Assembly: GCF_001298675.1 (NCBI RefSeq)
Contig: NZ_CYIG01000029.1
Coordinates: 1-46,894 of the forward strand
Source: Paenacidovorax caeni
Lineage (GTDB): Bacteria; Pseudomonadota; Gammaproteobacteria; Burkholderiales; Burkholderiaceae_C
Reading direction: 5' to 3'
DNA: 46,894 bases
Shown here: positions 24,781-31,786 of the stretch, in pieces
How the letters are laid out: every line of letters begins with the position of its first letter
Numbering within the stretch: the stretch's first letter is position 1
Notes under the pieces: generated by a model
Told to the model about the DNA's origin: nothing
Databases searched by the model: none
Seen by the model: the letters and a program-made list of their open reading frames with translations, nothing else
Position numbers and translations under genes: made by a program

Positions 24781-25886
24781 TTATTTTTTGCACGCCGCGT
24801 GCGCACAGCGGCGGCCAGTTGCTCCAGCACCGGCACGGTTTGCGCAAAGCTGATGCAGGCGTCGGTGACGGACACGCCGTGCTTCAGCGGCTGGCCGGGT
24901 TCGATGTCCTGGCGCCCTTCCTCCAGGTGGCTCTCGATCATCACGCCGGTGATGCGTGCATCGCCAGCGGCGATCTGCGCGGCCACGTCCTGCGCCACGT
25001 CGATCTGGCGGCGGTGCTGCTTGCTGCTGTTGGCGTGCGAGAGGTCGATCATCACCTGCGGGCGCAGGCCCGCCTTGTGCAGCATGTCGCAGGCGGCCTG
25101 CACGTCGGCGGCGCTGTAGTTGGGCGCCTTGCCGCCGCGCAGGATCACGTGGCAGTCCTGGTTGCCGCGCGTCTCGAAGATCGCGGCCTGGCCCATCTTG
25201 GTCATGCCCATGAAGGCGTGTGCCGACTGTGCGGCCAGGATGGCGTCGCTGGCTACCTTCACGCCGCCGTCGGTGCCGTTCTTGAAGCCCACGGGGCAGG
25301 ACAGGCCGCTGGCGAGCTGGCGGTGGCTCTGACTCTCGGTGGTGCGCGCGCCGATGGCGCCCCAGCTCACCAGGTCGCTGATGTACTGCGGCGAAAGCAG
25401 GTCAAGAAACTCGGTGCCCACGGGCAGGCCCAGCGCCAGCACGTCGAGCACCAGCGCGCGCGCCATTTCCAGCCCTTCGTTGATGGCGAAGCTGCCGTCC
25501 ATGCGCGGGTCGTTGATGTAGCCCTTCCAGCCTACGGTGGTGCGTGGCTTCTCGAAGTACACGCGCATCACCACCAGCAGCTCCTGCGACAGCGCTGCGG
25601 CCTGCGCCTGCAGCAGCCGGGCGTAAGCCATGGCTTGCTCGTGGTCGTGGATGGAGCAGGGCCCGACGACGACGATGAGCCGGTCGTCCTGCCCGTGCAG
25701 CACGCGCGAGATGGCGGCGCGGCTCGACTCCACCAGGCGCTGCGCGGCCACGGGGGCAGGCAGCCACTCTTCGAGGATGGCCGGTGTGATGAGCGGGCGG
25801 ACAGACTTGATGCGCACGTCGTCAATGCGCGTGGCGTCGTGGGTGGAAAGCGGGGTGGCGGGGCGGTGGGCGTGCAAGGTAGTCAT
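24774..25886 (-). CDS. aroG: 3-deoxy-7-phosphoheptulonate synthase (DAHP synthase, class I)
   Basis: First enzyme of the shikimate pathway, condensing phosphoenolpyruvate and erythrose 4-phosphate. The 370-residue version starts at 25886 (MTTLHAHRP); an in-frame ATG at 25949 would add 21 residues. Signature blocks are VVVGPCSIHD, RVYFEKPRTTVGWKGYIND, FLDLLSPQYISDLVSWGAIGARTTESQ, SCPVGFKNGTDG and MIDLSHANSSK. These are the AroF/G/H subclass, normally feedback-inhibited by an aromatic amino acid; which one is not clear, so the symbol is by family. It ends with the basic tail RTRRAKNKA. Confidence 0.9.
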   Translation of the reverse strand: MTTLHAHRPATPLSTHDATRIDDVRIKSVRPLITPAILEEWLPAPVAAQRLVESSRAAISRVLHGQDDRLIVVVGPCSIHDHEQAMAYARLLQAQAAALSQELLVVMRVYFEKPRTTVGWKGYINDPRMDGSFAINEGLEMARALVLDVLALGLPVGTEFLDLLSPQYISDLVSWGAIGARTTESQSHRQLASGLSCPVGFKNGTDGGVKVASDAILAAQSAHAFMGMTKMGQAAIFETRGNQDCHVILRGGKAPNYSAADVQAACDMLHKAGLRPQVMIDLSHANSSKQHRRQIDVAQDVAAQIAAGDARITGVMIESHLEEGRQDIEPGQPLKHGVSVTDACISFAQTVPVLEQLAAAVRTRRAKNKA

Positions 25887-25965
25887 AACCCGCCATTCTC
25901 GCGCGGCCCCGGCCTTTTCAGTGAATGGTGTCTTGTGTTTGCGCGCCACCCGCAGCCCATGATAG

Positions 25966-26006
25966 AGAGAGGGGGAAGGCGCCGAAGGCGACTCAGGGGG
26001 TGTTTC
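25966..26006 (-). repeat. Dispersed repeat, family 2, short inverted copy
   Basis: Read on the minus strand it is ACACCCCCTGAGTCGCC, then TTCGGCGCCTTCCCCC and TCTCTC, nearly the same as the start of the copy at 45506-45669. It fills the aroG to NlpC/P60 gap. Confidence 0.65.
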
Positions 26007-26009
26007 ATC

Positions 26010-26516
26010 TCAAGGACGCCGGAACGCCACGGTCTGGCGCGACCAGTAGGGGCCATTGAGCCGGTCCAGCCGTACCTCGCCGCCCGTTGAGGGTGCGTGC
26101 ACAAAGCGCCCCTGCCCGACGTAGATGCCGGCGTGCGTGGGCCGCGCACCGCCGAACACCACCAGGTCGCCGGTGCGCAGGTCGTCACCGTCCACCGGCG
26201 CGCCAAAGCCATTGAGCTGTGCCACGGTGCGCGGCGGCGCCACGCCGGCGCGGCTTCGGTACACATAGCCGATCAGGCCACTGCAGTCAAAGCCGCCCTC
26301 GGGCGTGTTGCCGCCGTAGCGGTAGGGCGTGCCCACCAGGCCCAGGGCGTGAATGGCAATGTCGCTCGCCTGCTCGTGCGTCAGGTGCGAGGGCAGTGGG
26401 GTGGCGCGTTGCGGCGGCGCACTGCCGCACGCGGCCAGCAGCAGTGCGCCGCCCCATGCTGGCAGCTGGGCCAGCAGGTGGCGGCGTGGCAGAGGGGACG
26501 TGGGCTGGGCAGACAT
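26010..26516 (-). CDS. NlpC/P60 family peptidoglycan hydrolase, probable lipoprotein
   Basis: A 168-residue exported cysteine peptidase. The N-terminus has an Arg pair (PRRHLLAQL), a hydrophobic stretch and a lipobox (LLAAC), so it is probably a lipid-anchored outer-membrane protein. The catalytic domain has the nucleophile in GGFDCSGLIGYVY, GDLVVFGG, the His in THAGIYVG and a further His in FVHAPS. It would cleave the D-Glu to diamino-acid bond of stem peptides, as for Spr/MepS. At 168 residues it is one catalytic domain without a separate targeting domain. Confidence 0.87.
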   Translation of the reverse strand: MSAQPTSPLPRRHLLAQLPAWGGALLLAACGSAPPQRATPLPSHLTHEQASDIAIHALGLVGTPYRYGGNTPEGGFDCSGLIGYVYRSRAGVAPPRTVAQLNGFGAPVDGDDLRTGDLVVFGGARPTHAGIYVGQGRFVHAPSTGGEVRLDRLNGPYWSRQTVAFRRP

Positions 26517-26549
26517 GGCCGCGAGCTTATCCCAGGGTGGGCCGTGGCA

Positions 26550-28268
26550 TCAAACCATGGCTGTGGCCCGCGCCGGGTGCACGGGGCGTGCCTGGGCGTG
26601 GCGCCGCTGCAGCAGCCGGTTGGCAACACCCACCACCGCCTGCACCGAGGCGGTGACGATGTTGTGGTGCAGGCCCACGCCGAAGGTGGCGCCGGGCAGG
26701 CCGTGCAGGCTGGCCTCGACGATGGCCAGCGCCTGCGCGCCCGCGCCGGTGCCGGTGGCGCGCTCCTCGTAGGCGTGCACCGACAGCGGCAGGCCCAGCG
26801 CATCCACTGCCGCATCAATCGGGCCGCTGCCCTGCCCTTGCAGCGTGAGCCGGGTGCCGTCGATCGCCACGTCGATCTCAATGCCGCGGCCGTCGCCAGC
26901 CAGGCGGTGCGCGTGGTACGTCACCAGGCCCGGTACGCCCTGGGGCTGGCGCAGGTAGGTGGCTTGGAACAGTGCCCAGAGGGCATCGCCGGTCATCTCG
27001 GTCTCGCTCGCGTCGGTGGCGCGCTGCACCACGGCGCTGAACTCCACCTGCATGCGCCGTGGCATGACCACGCCCTGGTCGCGCTCCAGCAGGAAGGCGA
27101 TGCCGCCCTTTCCCGACTGGCTGTTCACGCGGATCACGCTGTCGTAGGTGCGGCCCAGGTCCGCCGGGTCGATGGGCAGGTAGGGAATCTGCCATTGGCC
27201 CTCGGGGTCGTGCACGGCAAAGCCCTTCTTGATCGCGTCCTGGTGCGAGCCCGAGAACGAGGTGAACACCAGGTCGCCCGCGTAGGGGTGGCGCGGGTGG
27301 ATGGGCAGGCCCGTGCACTCTTCGGCCACGCGCGCCACGGCGTTGATGTCGGAAAAATCCAGTCCCGGGTGCACACCCTGGGTGTAGAGGTTCAGCGCCA
27401 CCGTCACCAGGTCGAGGTTGCCGCAGCGCTCGCCGTTGCCAAACAGGCACCCTTCCACACGCTGGGCGCCCGCCAGCAAGGCCAGCTCGGCCGCCGCCAC
27501 GCCCGTGCCGCGGTCGTTGTGCGGGTGCACCGAGAGCACGATGTGCTCGCGCGGCGCGAGGTGGCGGTGCATCCACTCGACCTGGTCGGCGAAGCGGTTG
27601 GGCGTGGCGTTTTCCACCGTAGTGGGCAGGTTGATGATGACCTCGCGCCCGGGGCCCACACCCCAGGCGGCCAGCGCGGTCTGGCAGGCCTTGAGCGACA
27701 CCTCCAGCTCGGTGGCGTTGAAGGTTTCGGGTGAGTACTGCAGCGTCCAGCGCGTTTCGGGGCGCGCGTCGGTCAGGCGCTTGAGGTGCGCCACATGGTC
27801 CTCGACGAAGGCCAGCATCTGCGTCACGTTCATGCCGAACACCACGCGGCGCCACACCGGCGCAGTGGCGTTGTACAGGTGCACGATGGCGCGGGGCGCA
27901 CCCTGCAGGGCCTGCACCGTGCGCTCGATGAGGTCGCTGCGCGACTGCGTCATGACCATGAGGGTCACGTCCTCGGGCACCAGGTCTTCGTCGATGAGGC
28001 GGCGCACGAAGTCGAAGTCGGTCTGCGAGGCGGCAGGAAAGCCGACCTCGATCTCCTTGAAGCCGATGCGCACCAGCTCCTGGAACAGCTTCATCTTGCG
28101 CGCGCCGTTCATGGGCTCGAACAGCGCCTGGTTGCCGTCGCGCAGGTCGGTGGAGAGCCACACGGGTGCGCGGGTGAGGGTGTTGGCGGGCCAGCGGCGG
28201 TCCGCGAGGGCGATGGGGGCGGCGGCCTGGTACTTGCGGCAGGGTTGGTCGATCACGATGGGCTCCAC
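26550..28268 (-). CDS. leuA: 2-isopropylmalate synthase (LeuA2 type)
   Basis: First committed step of leucine synthesis: 2-oxoisovalerate plus acetyl-CoA. The 572-residue length and N-terminus (RKYQAAAPI and LADRRWPANTLTRAP) are those of the LeuA2/Mycobacterium/yeast-type enzyme rather than the 520-residue E. coli type. Catalytic motifs are LSTDLRDGNQAL, SVHPHNDRGTG (HxH metal site) and GNGERCGNLDLV. The C-terminal region from about residue 430 is the leucine-binding regulatory domain. GTGGAGCCC precedes the ATG. Upstream lies a leader-peptide ORF with leucine codons, so attenuation is likely in addition to feedback inhibition. Confidence 0.93.
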   Translation of the reverse strand: MEPIVIDQPCRKYQAAAPIALADRRWPANTLTRAPVWLSTDLRDGNQALFEPMNGARKMKLFQELVRIGFKEIEVGFPAASQTDFDFVRRLIDEDLVPEDVTLMVMTQSRSDLIERTVQALQGAPRAIVHLYNATAPVWRRVVFGMNVTQMLAFVEDHVAHLKRLTDARPETRWTLQYSPETFNATELEVSLKACQTALAAWGVGPGREVIINLPTTVENATPNRFADQVEWMHRHLAPREHIVLSVHPHNDRGTGVAAAELALLAGAQRVEGCLFGNGERCGNLDLVTVALNLYTQGVHPGLDFSDINAVARVAEECTGLPIHPRHPYAGDLVFTSFSGSHQDAIKKGFAVHDPEGQWQIPYLPIDPADLGRTYDSVIRVNSQSGKGGIAFLLERDQGVVMPRRMQVEFSAVVQRATDASETEMTGDALWALFQATYLRQPQGVPGLVTYHAHRLAGDGRGIEIDVAIDGTRLTLQGQGSGPIDAAVDALGLPLSVHAYEERATGTGAGAQALAIVEASLHGLPGATFGVGLHHNIVTASVQAVVGVANRLLQRRHAQARPVHPARATAMV

Positions 28269-28311
28269 GAATCAGGGGGCGCTGGCATGCCTTGGTGGCG
28301 CCAGCGCGGTG

Positions 28312-28364
28312 TTGGAAAAACCGAAGGCGACATCCCCTGCAGCCCTCCACAGGCGTGGAGGCTG
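28312..28364 (-). promoter_or_regulatory. Putative leuA attenuator structure
   Basis: On the minus strand, after the leader ORF, there is a stem CAGCCTCCAC/GTGGAGGGCTG (28340-28364, one bulge). The T-run GGTTTTTCC (28316-28320) follows about 20 nt later. An outer pairing CGACACCCC with GGGGATGTCG could extend the stem toward the T-run. A further hairpin, CGCTGGC/GCCAGCG, lies at about 28279-28307 before the leuA ribosome-binding site. Which is terminator and which is antiterminator was not resolved. Confidence 0.45.
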
Positions 28365-28414
28365 GTTCGTGGGCCGGGGTCAGGGGGGTGTCGGGTGGTG
28401 TGCGCTGAAGCGAA

Positions 28415-28501
28415 TCAGGCAACCGAAGCAGCGAACGCAGGCAGACCCCGGCCAGGCACTAGGCCTAGGGCTAGGGTGGACAGGGTCATGCGGCGTTGCA
28501 T
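28415..28501 (-). CDS. leuL: Leucine leader peptide upstream of leuA
   Basis: A 28-residue ORF whose early part is MTLSTLALGLV. Its leucines are coded CTG then CTA-GCC-CTA-GGC-CTA, three rare CTA codons within seven codons. CTA is the least expected Leu codon in a genome this GC-rich, and is hardly used in the neighbouring genes. Translation may begin at 28501 (MQRRM) or at the internal ATG at 28489. Ribosome stalling at scarce Leu-tRNA would alter folding of the RNA before leuA. The design is that of proteobacterial attenuators; the call is inference from codons and position. Confidence 0.65.
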   Translation of the reverse strand: MQRRMTLSTLALGLVPGRGLPAFAASVA

Positions 28502-28539
28502 AAGCGTGAAATGGTAGCACGGCACCTTGGCCTGGTGCG

Positions 28540-29241
28540 TTACCCCTGCATGCGCCGGTCCCAGTCTTCCACCTGCCCGCGCTCCAGCCGCCCCTGCACG
28601 ATGCGCTGCCACGACGGCGGCAGGTGCAGCCGGGCCAGGCCCTGCAGTGCCTCGCGGTCCAGCGGGCGGTGGTACAGCAGGTCCACCACGCGCGCCAGCG
28701 TCCACTCAGGGTGCGGGCGCGCGATCAGGTGGATGGCGTCGCCGGCCTGCAGATGGCCTGGCTCCAGCACGCGCCAGTACCAGCCGGTGCGGCCCGTGTC
28801 CTGCAGGCGCCGCGCCATGTCCTTGTGGCCAAAGCGCAGGTTCAGCTTCCAGCAGGGCTGGCGGCTTTGCGCCACTTCAAGCAGCACGCTGCCGATGCGC
28901 ACGCGGTCGCCCCAGCACAGGGTGGCCTCGGTCACGCCGGTGCTGGCCAGGTTCTCGCCGAAGGCGCCGGGCGCATCCAGCACCGGCAGCGCGCCCAGGT
29001 CGGCGCGCCAGGCGGCGTAGTGTTCCAGCGCGTATTGGTGCACGGCTTTGTCGGGGCCGCCGTGCACGCGGCGGTCGCCTTGTTCATCGCCCTCCAGGCC
29101 CTCGGCACCGACGCGCACCGGCCCGGCCACGGGCCGTTTGGCAATGGCGCTGTGGCCGCCGGGGCTGCCGTCGGGGCGTGTGCAGGGCACGGCCTGGCCG
29201 CGCAGCACGGCGTGGATCTGGCCGAGGGGTACGGTTTTCAT
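28540..29241 (-). CDS. MOSC domain protein, YiiM-like
   Basis: A 233-residue protein. The MOSC core includes GDEQGDRRVHGGPDKAVHQY, GAFGENL and a conserved Cys in VAQSRQPCWKL, the likely molybdenum-cofactor or sulfur ligand. A C-terminal 3-alpha domain follows (ARVVDLLYHRPLDREAL). E. coli YiiM of this type reduces N-hydroxylated bases such as 6-N-hydroxylaminopurine using molybdenum cofactor. The same detoxifying role is plausible here but not shown. Its start is followed upstream by a family-1 repeat. Confidence 0.85.
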   Translation of the reverse strand: MKTVPLGQIHAVLRGQAVPCTRPDGSPGGHSAIAKRPVAGPVRVGAEGLEGDEQGDRRVHGGPDKAVHQYALEHYAAWRADLGALPVLDAPGAFGENLASTGVTEATLCWGDRVRIGSVLLEVAQSRQPCWKLNLRFGHKDMARRLQDTGRTGWYWRVLEPGHLQAGDAIHLIARPHPEWTLARVVDLLYHRPLDREALQGLARLHLPPSWQRIVQGRLERGQVEDWDRRMQG

Positions 29242-29242
29242 G

Positions 29243-29297
29243 GTCTTTTTGGCGTTCAGCGCTTATCTGGCAAGCGCTGGCAGCTATCAAAAAAGGA
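29243..29297 (-). repeat. Dispersed repeat, family 1, inverted copy
   Basis: On the minus strand: TTTTTTGATAGCTGCCAGCG, then CTTGCCAGATAAGCGCTGAACGCC and a run of A. It fills the gap between the exonuclease and MOSC genes. Confidence 0.75.
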
Positions 29298-29300
29298 GTT

Positions 29301-29915
29301 TCAGTCCACCAGCGCCGGCTGCAGCAGCTTGCCCAGGGCCTGGCGTTTGCAGGCCTGCAGGCGCATGAGCAGCGCGTGGTCGGGCCAGGGCACGCCGTAG
29401 CGTTGGCCCAGGTCGTGCTGCATGCGTGCCAGCAGCGCGGCGGCCATCTCGGCATCGGCCAGCGCGCGGTGGGCGCGGCCGGTGCGCGGCAGGCCCAGGT
29501 GGTCGATCAGGTTGCCGAGCTTGTGGCTGGGCGCGTCGGGGTACACGCGGCGTGAGAGCAGCACGGTGCAGGCAAAGGGCTGCGTGGCCTGCAGGCCCGC
29601 GTGCTGCAGCTCGGACTGCCAGAACTTGCTGTCGAACGCCGCGTTGTGCGCCACCATGGGCGCGTCGCCCACGAAGCGCGCGGCCTCGCGCATCACGGCC
29701 TCGGCCGGTGGCGCTGCGGCCACCATGGCGTTGCTGATGCCAGTGAGCTCTTCGATGAAGGGCGGAATCCACGCGCCGGTCTGCATCAGGCTGGCAAAGC
29801 GGTCCACCACCTGCGTGCCCTCCAGCAGAACGATGGCCACCTCGGTGGCACGCGCGCCCTGGGCCGGGACCATGCCGGTGGTCTCGAAGTCGATGACGGC
29901 AATGGGCGGCGCCAT
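29301..29915 (-). CDS. DEDDh-family 3'-5' exonuclease (DNA polymerase III epsilon-like)
   Basis: A 204-residue exonuclease. ExoI VIDFETTG (Asp and Glu metal ligands) lies near residue 8, ExoII HNAAFDSKFW in the middle, and ExoIII HRALADAE (HxAxxD) near residue 155, all intact. The start at 29915 follows the yjdM stop by 5 nt. It is shorter than DnaQ and lacks an obvious alpha-subunit-binding tail, so it is a stand-alone nuclease, with RNase T or ExoX-like roles possible. Co-transcribed with yjdM. Confidence 0.88.
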   Translation of the reverse strand: MAPPIAVIDFETTGMVPAQGARATEVAIVLLEGTQVVDRFASLMQTGAWIPPFIEELTGISNAMVAAAPPAEAVMREAARFVGDAPMVAHNAAFDSKFWQSELQHAGLQATQPFACTVLLSRRVYPDAPSHKLGNLIDHLGLPRTGRAHRALADAEMAAALLARMQHDLGQRYGVPWPDHALLMRLQACKRQALGKLLQPALVD

Positions 29916-29920
29916 GGCGC

Positions 29921-30277
29921 TCAGGCCTTCTTCAGAAACTCGGACTTGAGCAGCATGCTGCCCAGCTCGGTCTTGCAGTCCACGTTGTGGCCATCGGCGC
30001 CGTCCACCAGGCGGATGCCCTTGATCTTGCTGCCCTTCTTCAGCACGCTGGACGAGCCCTTGACCTTGAGGTCCTTCACCAGGATCACGGCGTCGCCGTC
30101 CTGCAGCGGGTTGCCATTGGCATCGCGCACCGTGCCATCCCCCACGGGGGCTTCGTCTTCGGCGGCATCGGCCTGCTGGGGCCACTCGAAAGCGCAATCG
30201 GGGCAGATGTAGTTGGAGCCGTCGGGATAGGTGTTTTCCTGGCCGCATTGCGGGCAGGCGGGAAGGGTGTGGGGCAT
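29921..30277 (-). CDS. yjdM: YjdM/PhnA-family zinc-ribbon protein
   Basis: A 118-residue protein. The N-terminal zinc ribbon has two Cys pairs (CPQCGQ and CPDC). The C-terminal PhnA-type domain includes DGDAVILVKDLKVKGSS and LKKGSKIKGIRLVDG and ends TELGSMLLKSEFLKKA. In E. coli it was named after the phn phosphonate region but is not needed for phosphonate use; its function is unknown. It is the first gene of a two-gene unit with the exonuclease. Confidence 0.88.
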   Translation of the reverse strand: MPHTLPACPQCGQENTYPDGSNYICPDCAFEWPQQADAAEDEAPVGDGTVRDANGNPLQDGDAVILVKDLKVKGSSSVLKKGSKIKGIRLVDGADGHNVDCKTELGSMLLKSEFLKKA

Positions 30278-30400
30278 GGTGAATTCGGTGCAAATGGTGC
30301 GGCGATGTGCCGCCGTGCGCGGGTGCGCATGACGCTGGATTGTCGCCCCCTGCGGTCAGCGCTGTCCGCACCCCCATGGCGGGGGCTTTGCCATGCACGA

Positions 30401-30458
30401 GAAAAATGGGCTGTACCCCTTTACTGGCAAGCGCTGGAAGCTCTTTAAAAGATAGCAA
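30401..30458 (-). repeat. Dispersed repeat, family 1, degenerate inverted copy
   Basis: On the minus strand: AAAGAGCTTCCAGCGCTTGC, then CAGTAAAGGGGTACAGCCC. It is the only recognisable feature in the 313-bp spacer 30278-30590 between the divergent yjdM and HD-GYP-like genes; the promoters of both must lie there, but I could not place them confidently. Confidence 0.6.
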
Positions 30459-30590
30459 CAGCACGACCGCATCCTAGGGAAACAACTGACCTGCATCATG
30501 TTTTGTATTGATAGGTATCAAGTTGAAACAAGATGCATCGCGCTTCAATCACTCACGACCTTCTCACGACGTCTCTTCCAGAACTCTCCC

Positions 30591-31745
30591 ATGCGCCGCA
30601 TCCGGCAAAGCGATCTGGCCTTGAACAAGCCCCTGCCCTGGCCGCTGTATGACGCGGACGGCCATTTGCTGCTGCGCGAAGGCTATGTGCTGAGCATTCC
30701 CCGCCATATCGACGCACTGCTGGCGCGCGGTGCCTATGCGCCCGATCCCCCAGCCCAGAACCCTGGCCCCAGCGTGGCGGGCGCAGCGGCGGTGCCGCCT
30801 GCACCACCGCCGGGGGCCGCAGCGGAGCCGGTCTTTGTCCGGGCCGGCACGCTGGCGTCAACACTCAAGCGCCTGCACGCCCATCTCGAGGCGGGCTCGC
30901 TGCAGGCCGTGCTGCCGCAGGTGGTGCAGAGCCTGGCACGCAGCGTGATCGATGCCTGCGCGCAGGACCCCGATGCGTTTCTGGCCGCGCTGCACCTGGA
31001 CCGCCAGCACCCCTACCTGGTGGTGCAGCAACTGCTGGGCGCCGCACTGACCGAGCTGGCAGCGGCCGAGCTGCAGCTGGATGCGCCCACGCGCCTGTCG
31101 CTGGCCTGCGCGGCATTGACGCGCGATGTGGCGCTGCTGCCGCTGCAGGGCCAACTGGACCGCCAGGCCGGTGCGCTGACGCGCGAGCAGACCGTGCAGG
31201 TGCGCAGCCACCCCGTGCACAGCGCCGAGCAGCTGGCCGCCATGGGCGTGACCGATGCACTGTGGCTGCAACTGGTGCAGCAGCACCACGAGCGCTGCGA
31301 CGGCTCGGGCTATCCGCACGGGCTGCGGGGCGACGCCATCCTGCCCGGCGCGCGCCTGCTGGCGGTGGCCGACTCGTATGCGGCCATGGTGACACCGCGC
31401 GCCAACCGCACCGGCCAGCTTCCGCGCGATGCGCTCAGGGCCCTGTTCCTGGAGCGCAGCCGCCTGTACGAGGATGCGCTGGTGCAGCTGTCCATCAAGA
31501 CCCTGACCATGCACCCGCCCGGCACGCTGGCGCGGCTGGCCAACGGCGCGCTGGCCGTGGTGCGCTCGCGGCAGAAGCACGACGCGCCGCTGGATCTGTG
31601 GAGCCTGTACGACGCCAACGGCATGCCGGTCATGCGCCCGCAGCGCTGCGACGCGGCCGATCCTGCCCATGGCATCGTCGGCGCGCTGCGCGTGGAGGAG
31701 TGCCGCTGCGCCGCGCTGGTACTGAAGCGCTTGTGGACGCATTGA
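30591..31745 (+). CDS. Degenerate HD-GYP domain protein
   Basis: A 384-residue protein. The start at 30591 (MRRIRQSDL) was chosen because the region upstream lacks conserved coding features. After a short N-terminal domain and a Pro/Ala linker (about residues 50-80) comes an HD-GYP fold. The GYP motif HHERCDGSGYPHGLRG (His232, His233) and HPVHSAEQL are kept, but the HD pair itself is Arg178-Asp179. Loss of that metal ligand argues against normal c-di-GMP phosphodiesterase activity, so it may be a c-di-GMP sensor or a dead scaffold. It lies 41 nt before the Aer-like receptor and reads into it. Confidence 0.78.
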   Translation: MRRIRQSDLALNKPLPWPLYDADGHLLLREGYVLSIPRHIDALLARGAYAPDPPAQNPGPSVAGAAAVPPAPPPGAAAEPVFVRAGTLASTLKRLHAHLEAGSLQAVLPQVVQSLARSVIDACAQDPDAFLAALHLDRQHPYLVVQQLLGAALTELAAAELQLDAPTRLSLACAALTRDVALLPLQGQLDRQAGALTREQTVQVRSHPVHSAEQLAAMGVTDALWLQLVQQHHERCDGSGYPHGLRGDAILPGARLLAVADSYAAMVTPRANRTGQLPRDALRALFLERSRLYEDALVQLSIKTLTMHPPGTLARLANGALAVVRSRQKHDAPLDLWSLYDANGMPVMRPQRCDAADPAHGIVGALRVEECRCAALVLKRLWTH

Positions 31746-31786
31746 GTCCAGGTTGAAGGCACCGCCGATTCGAAAGAACCCGCACC

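Noticed and set aside
30278-30464. N-terminal extension of the DEDDh exonuclease frame through yjdM
   Set aside because: The extension is yjdM read in another frame. The exonuclease motif VIDFETTG begins just after the ATG at 29915.
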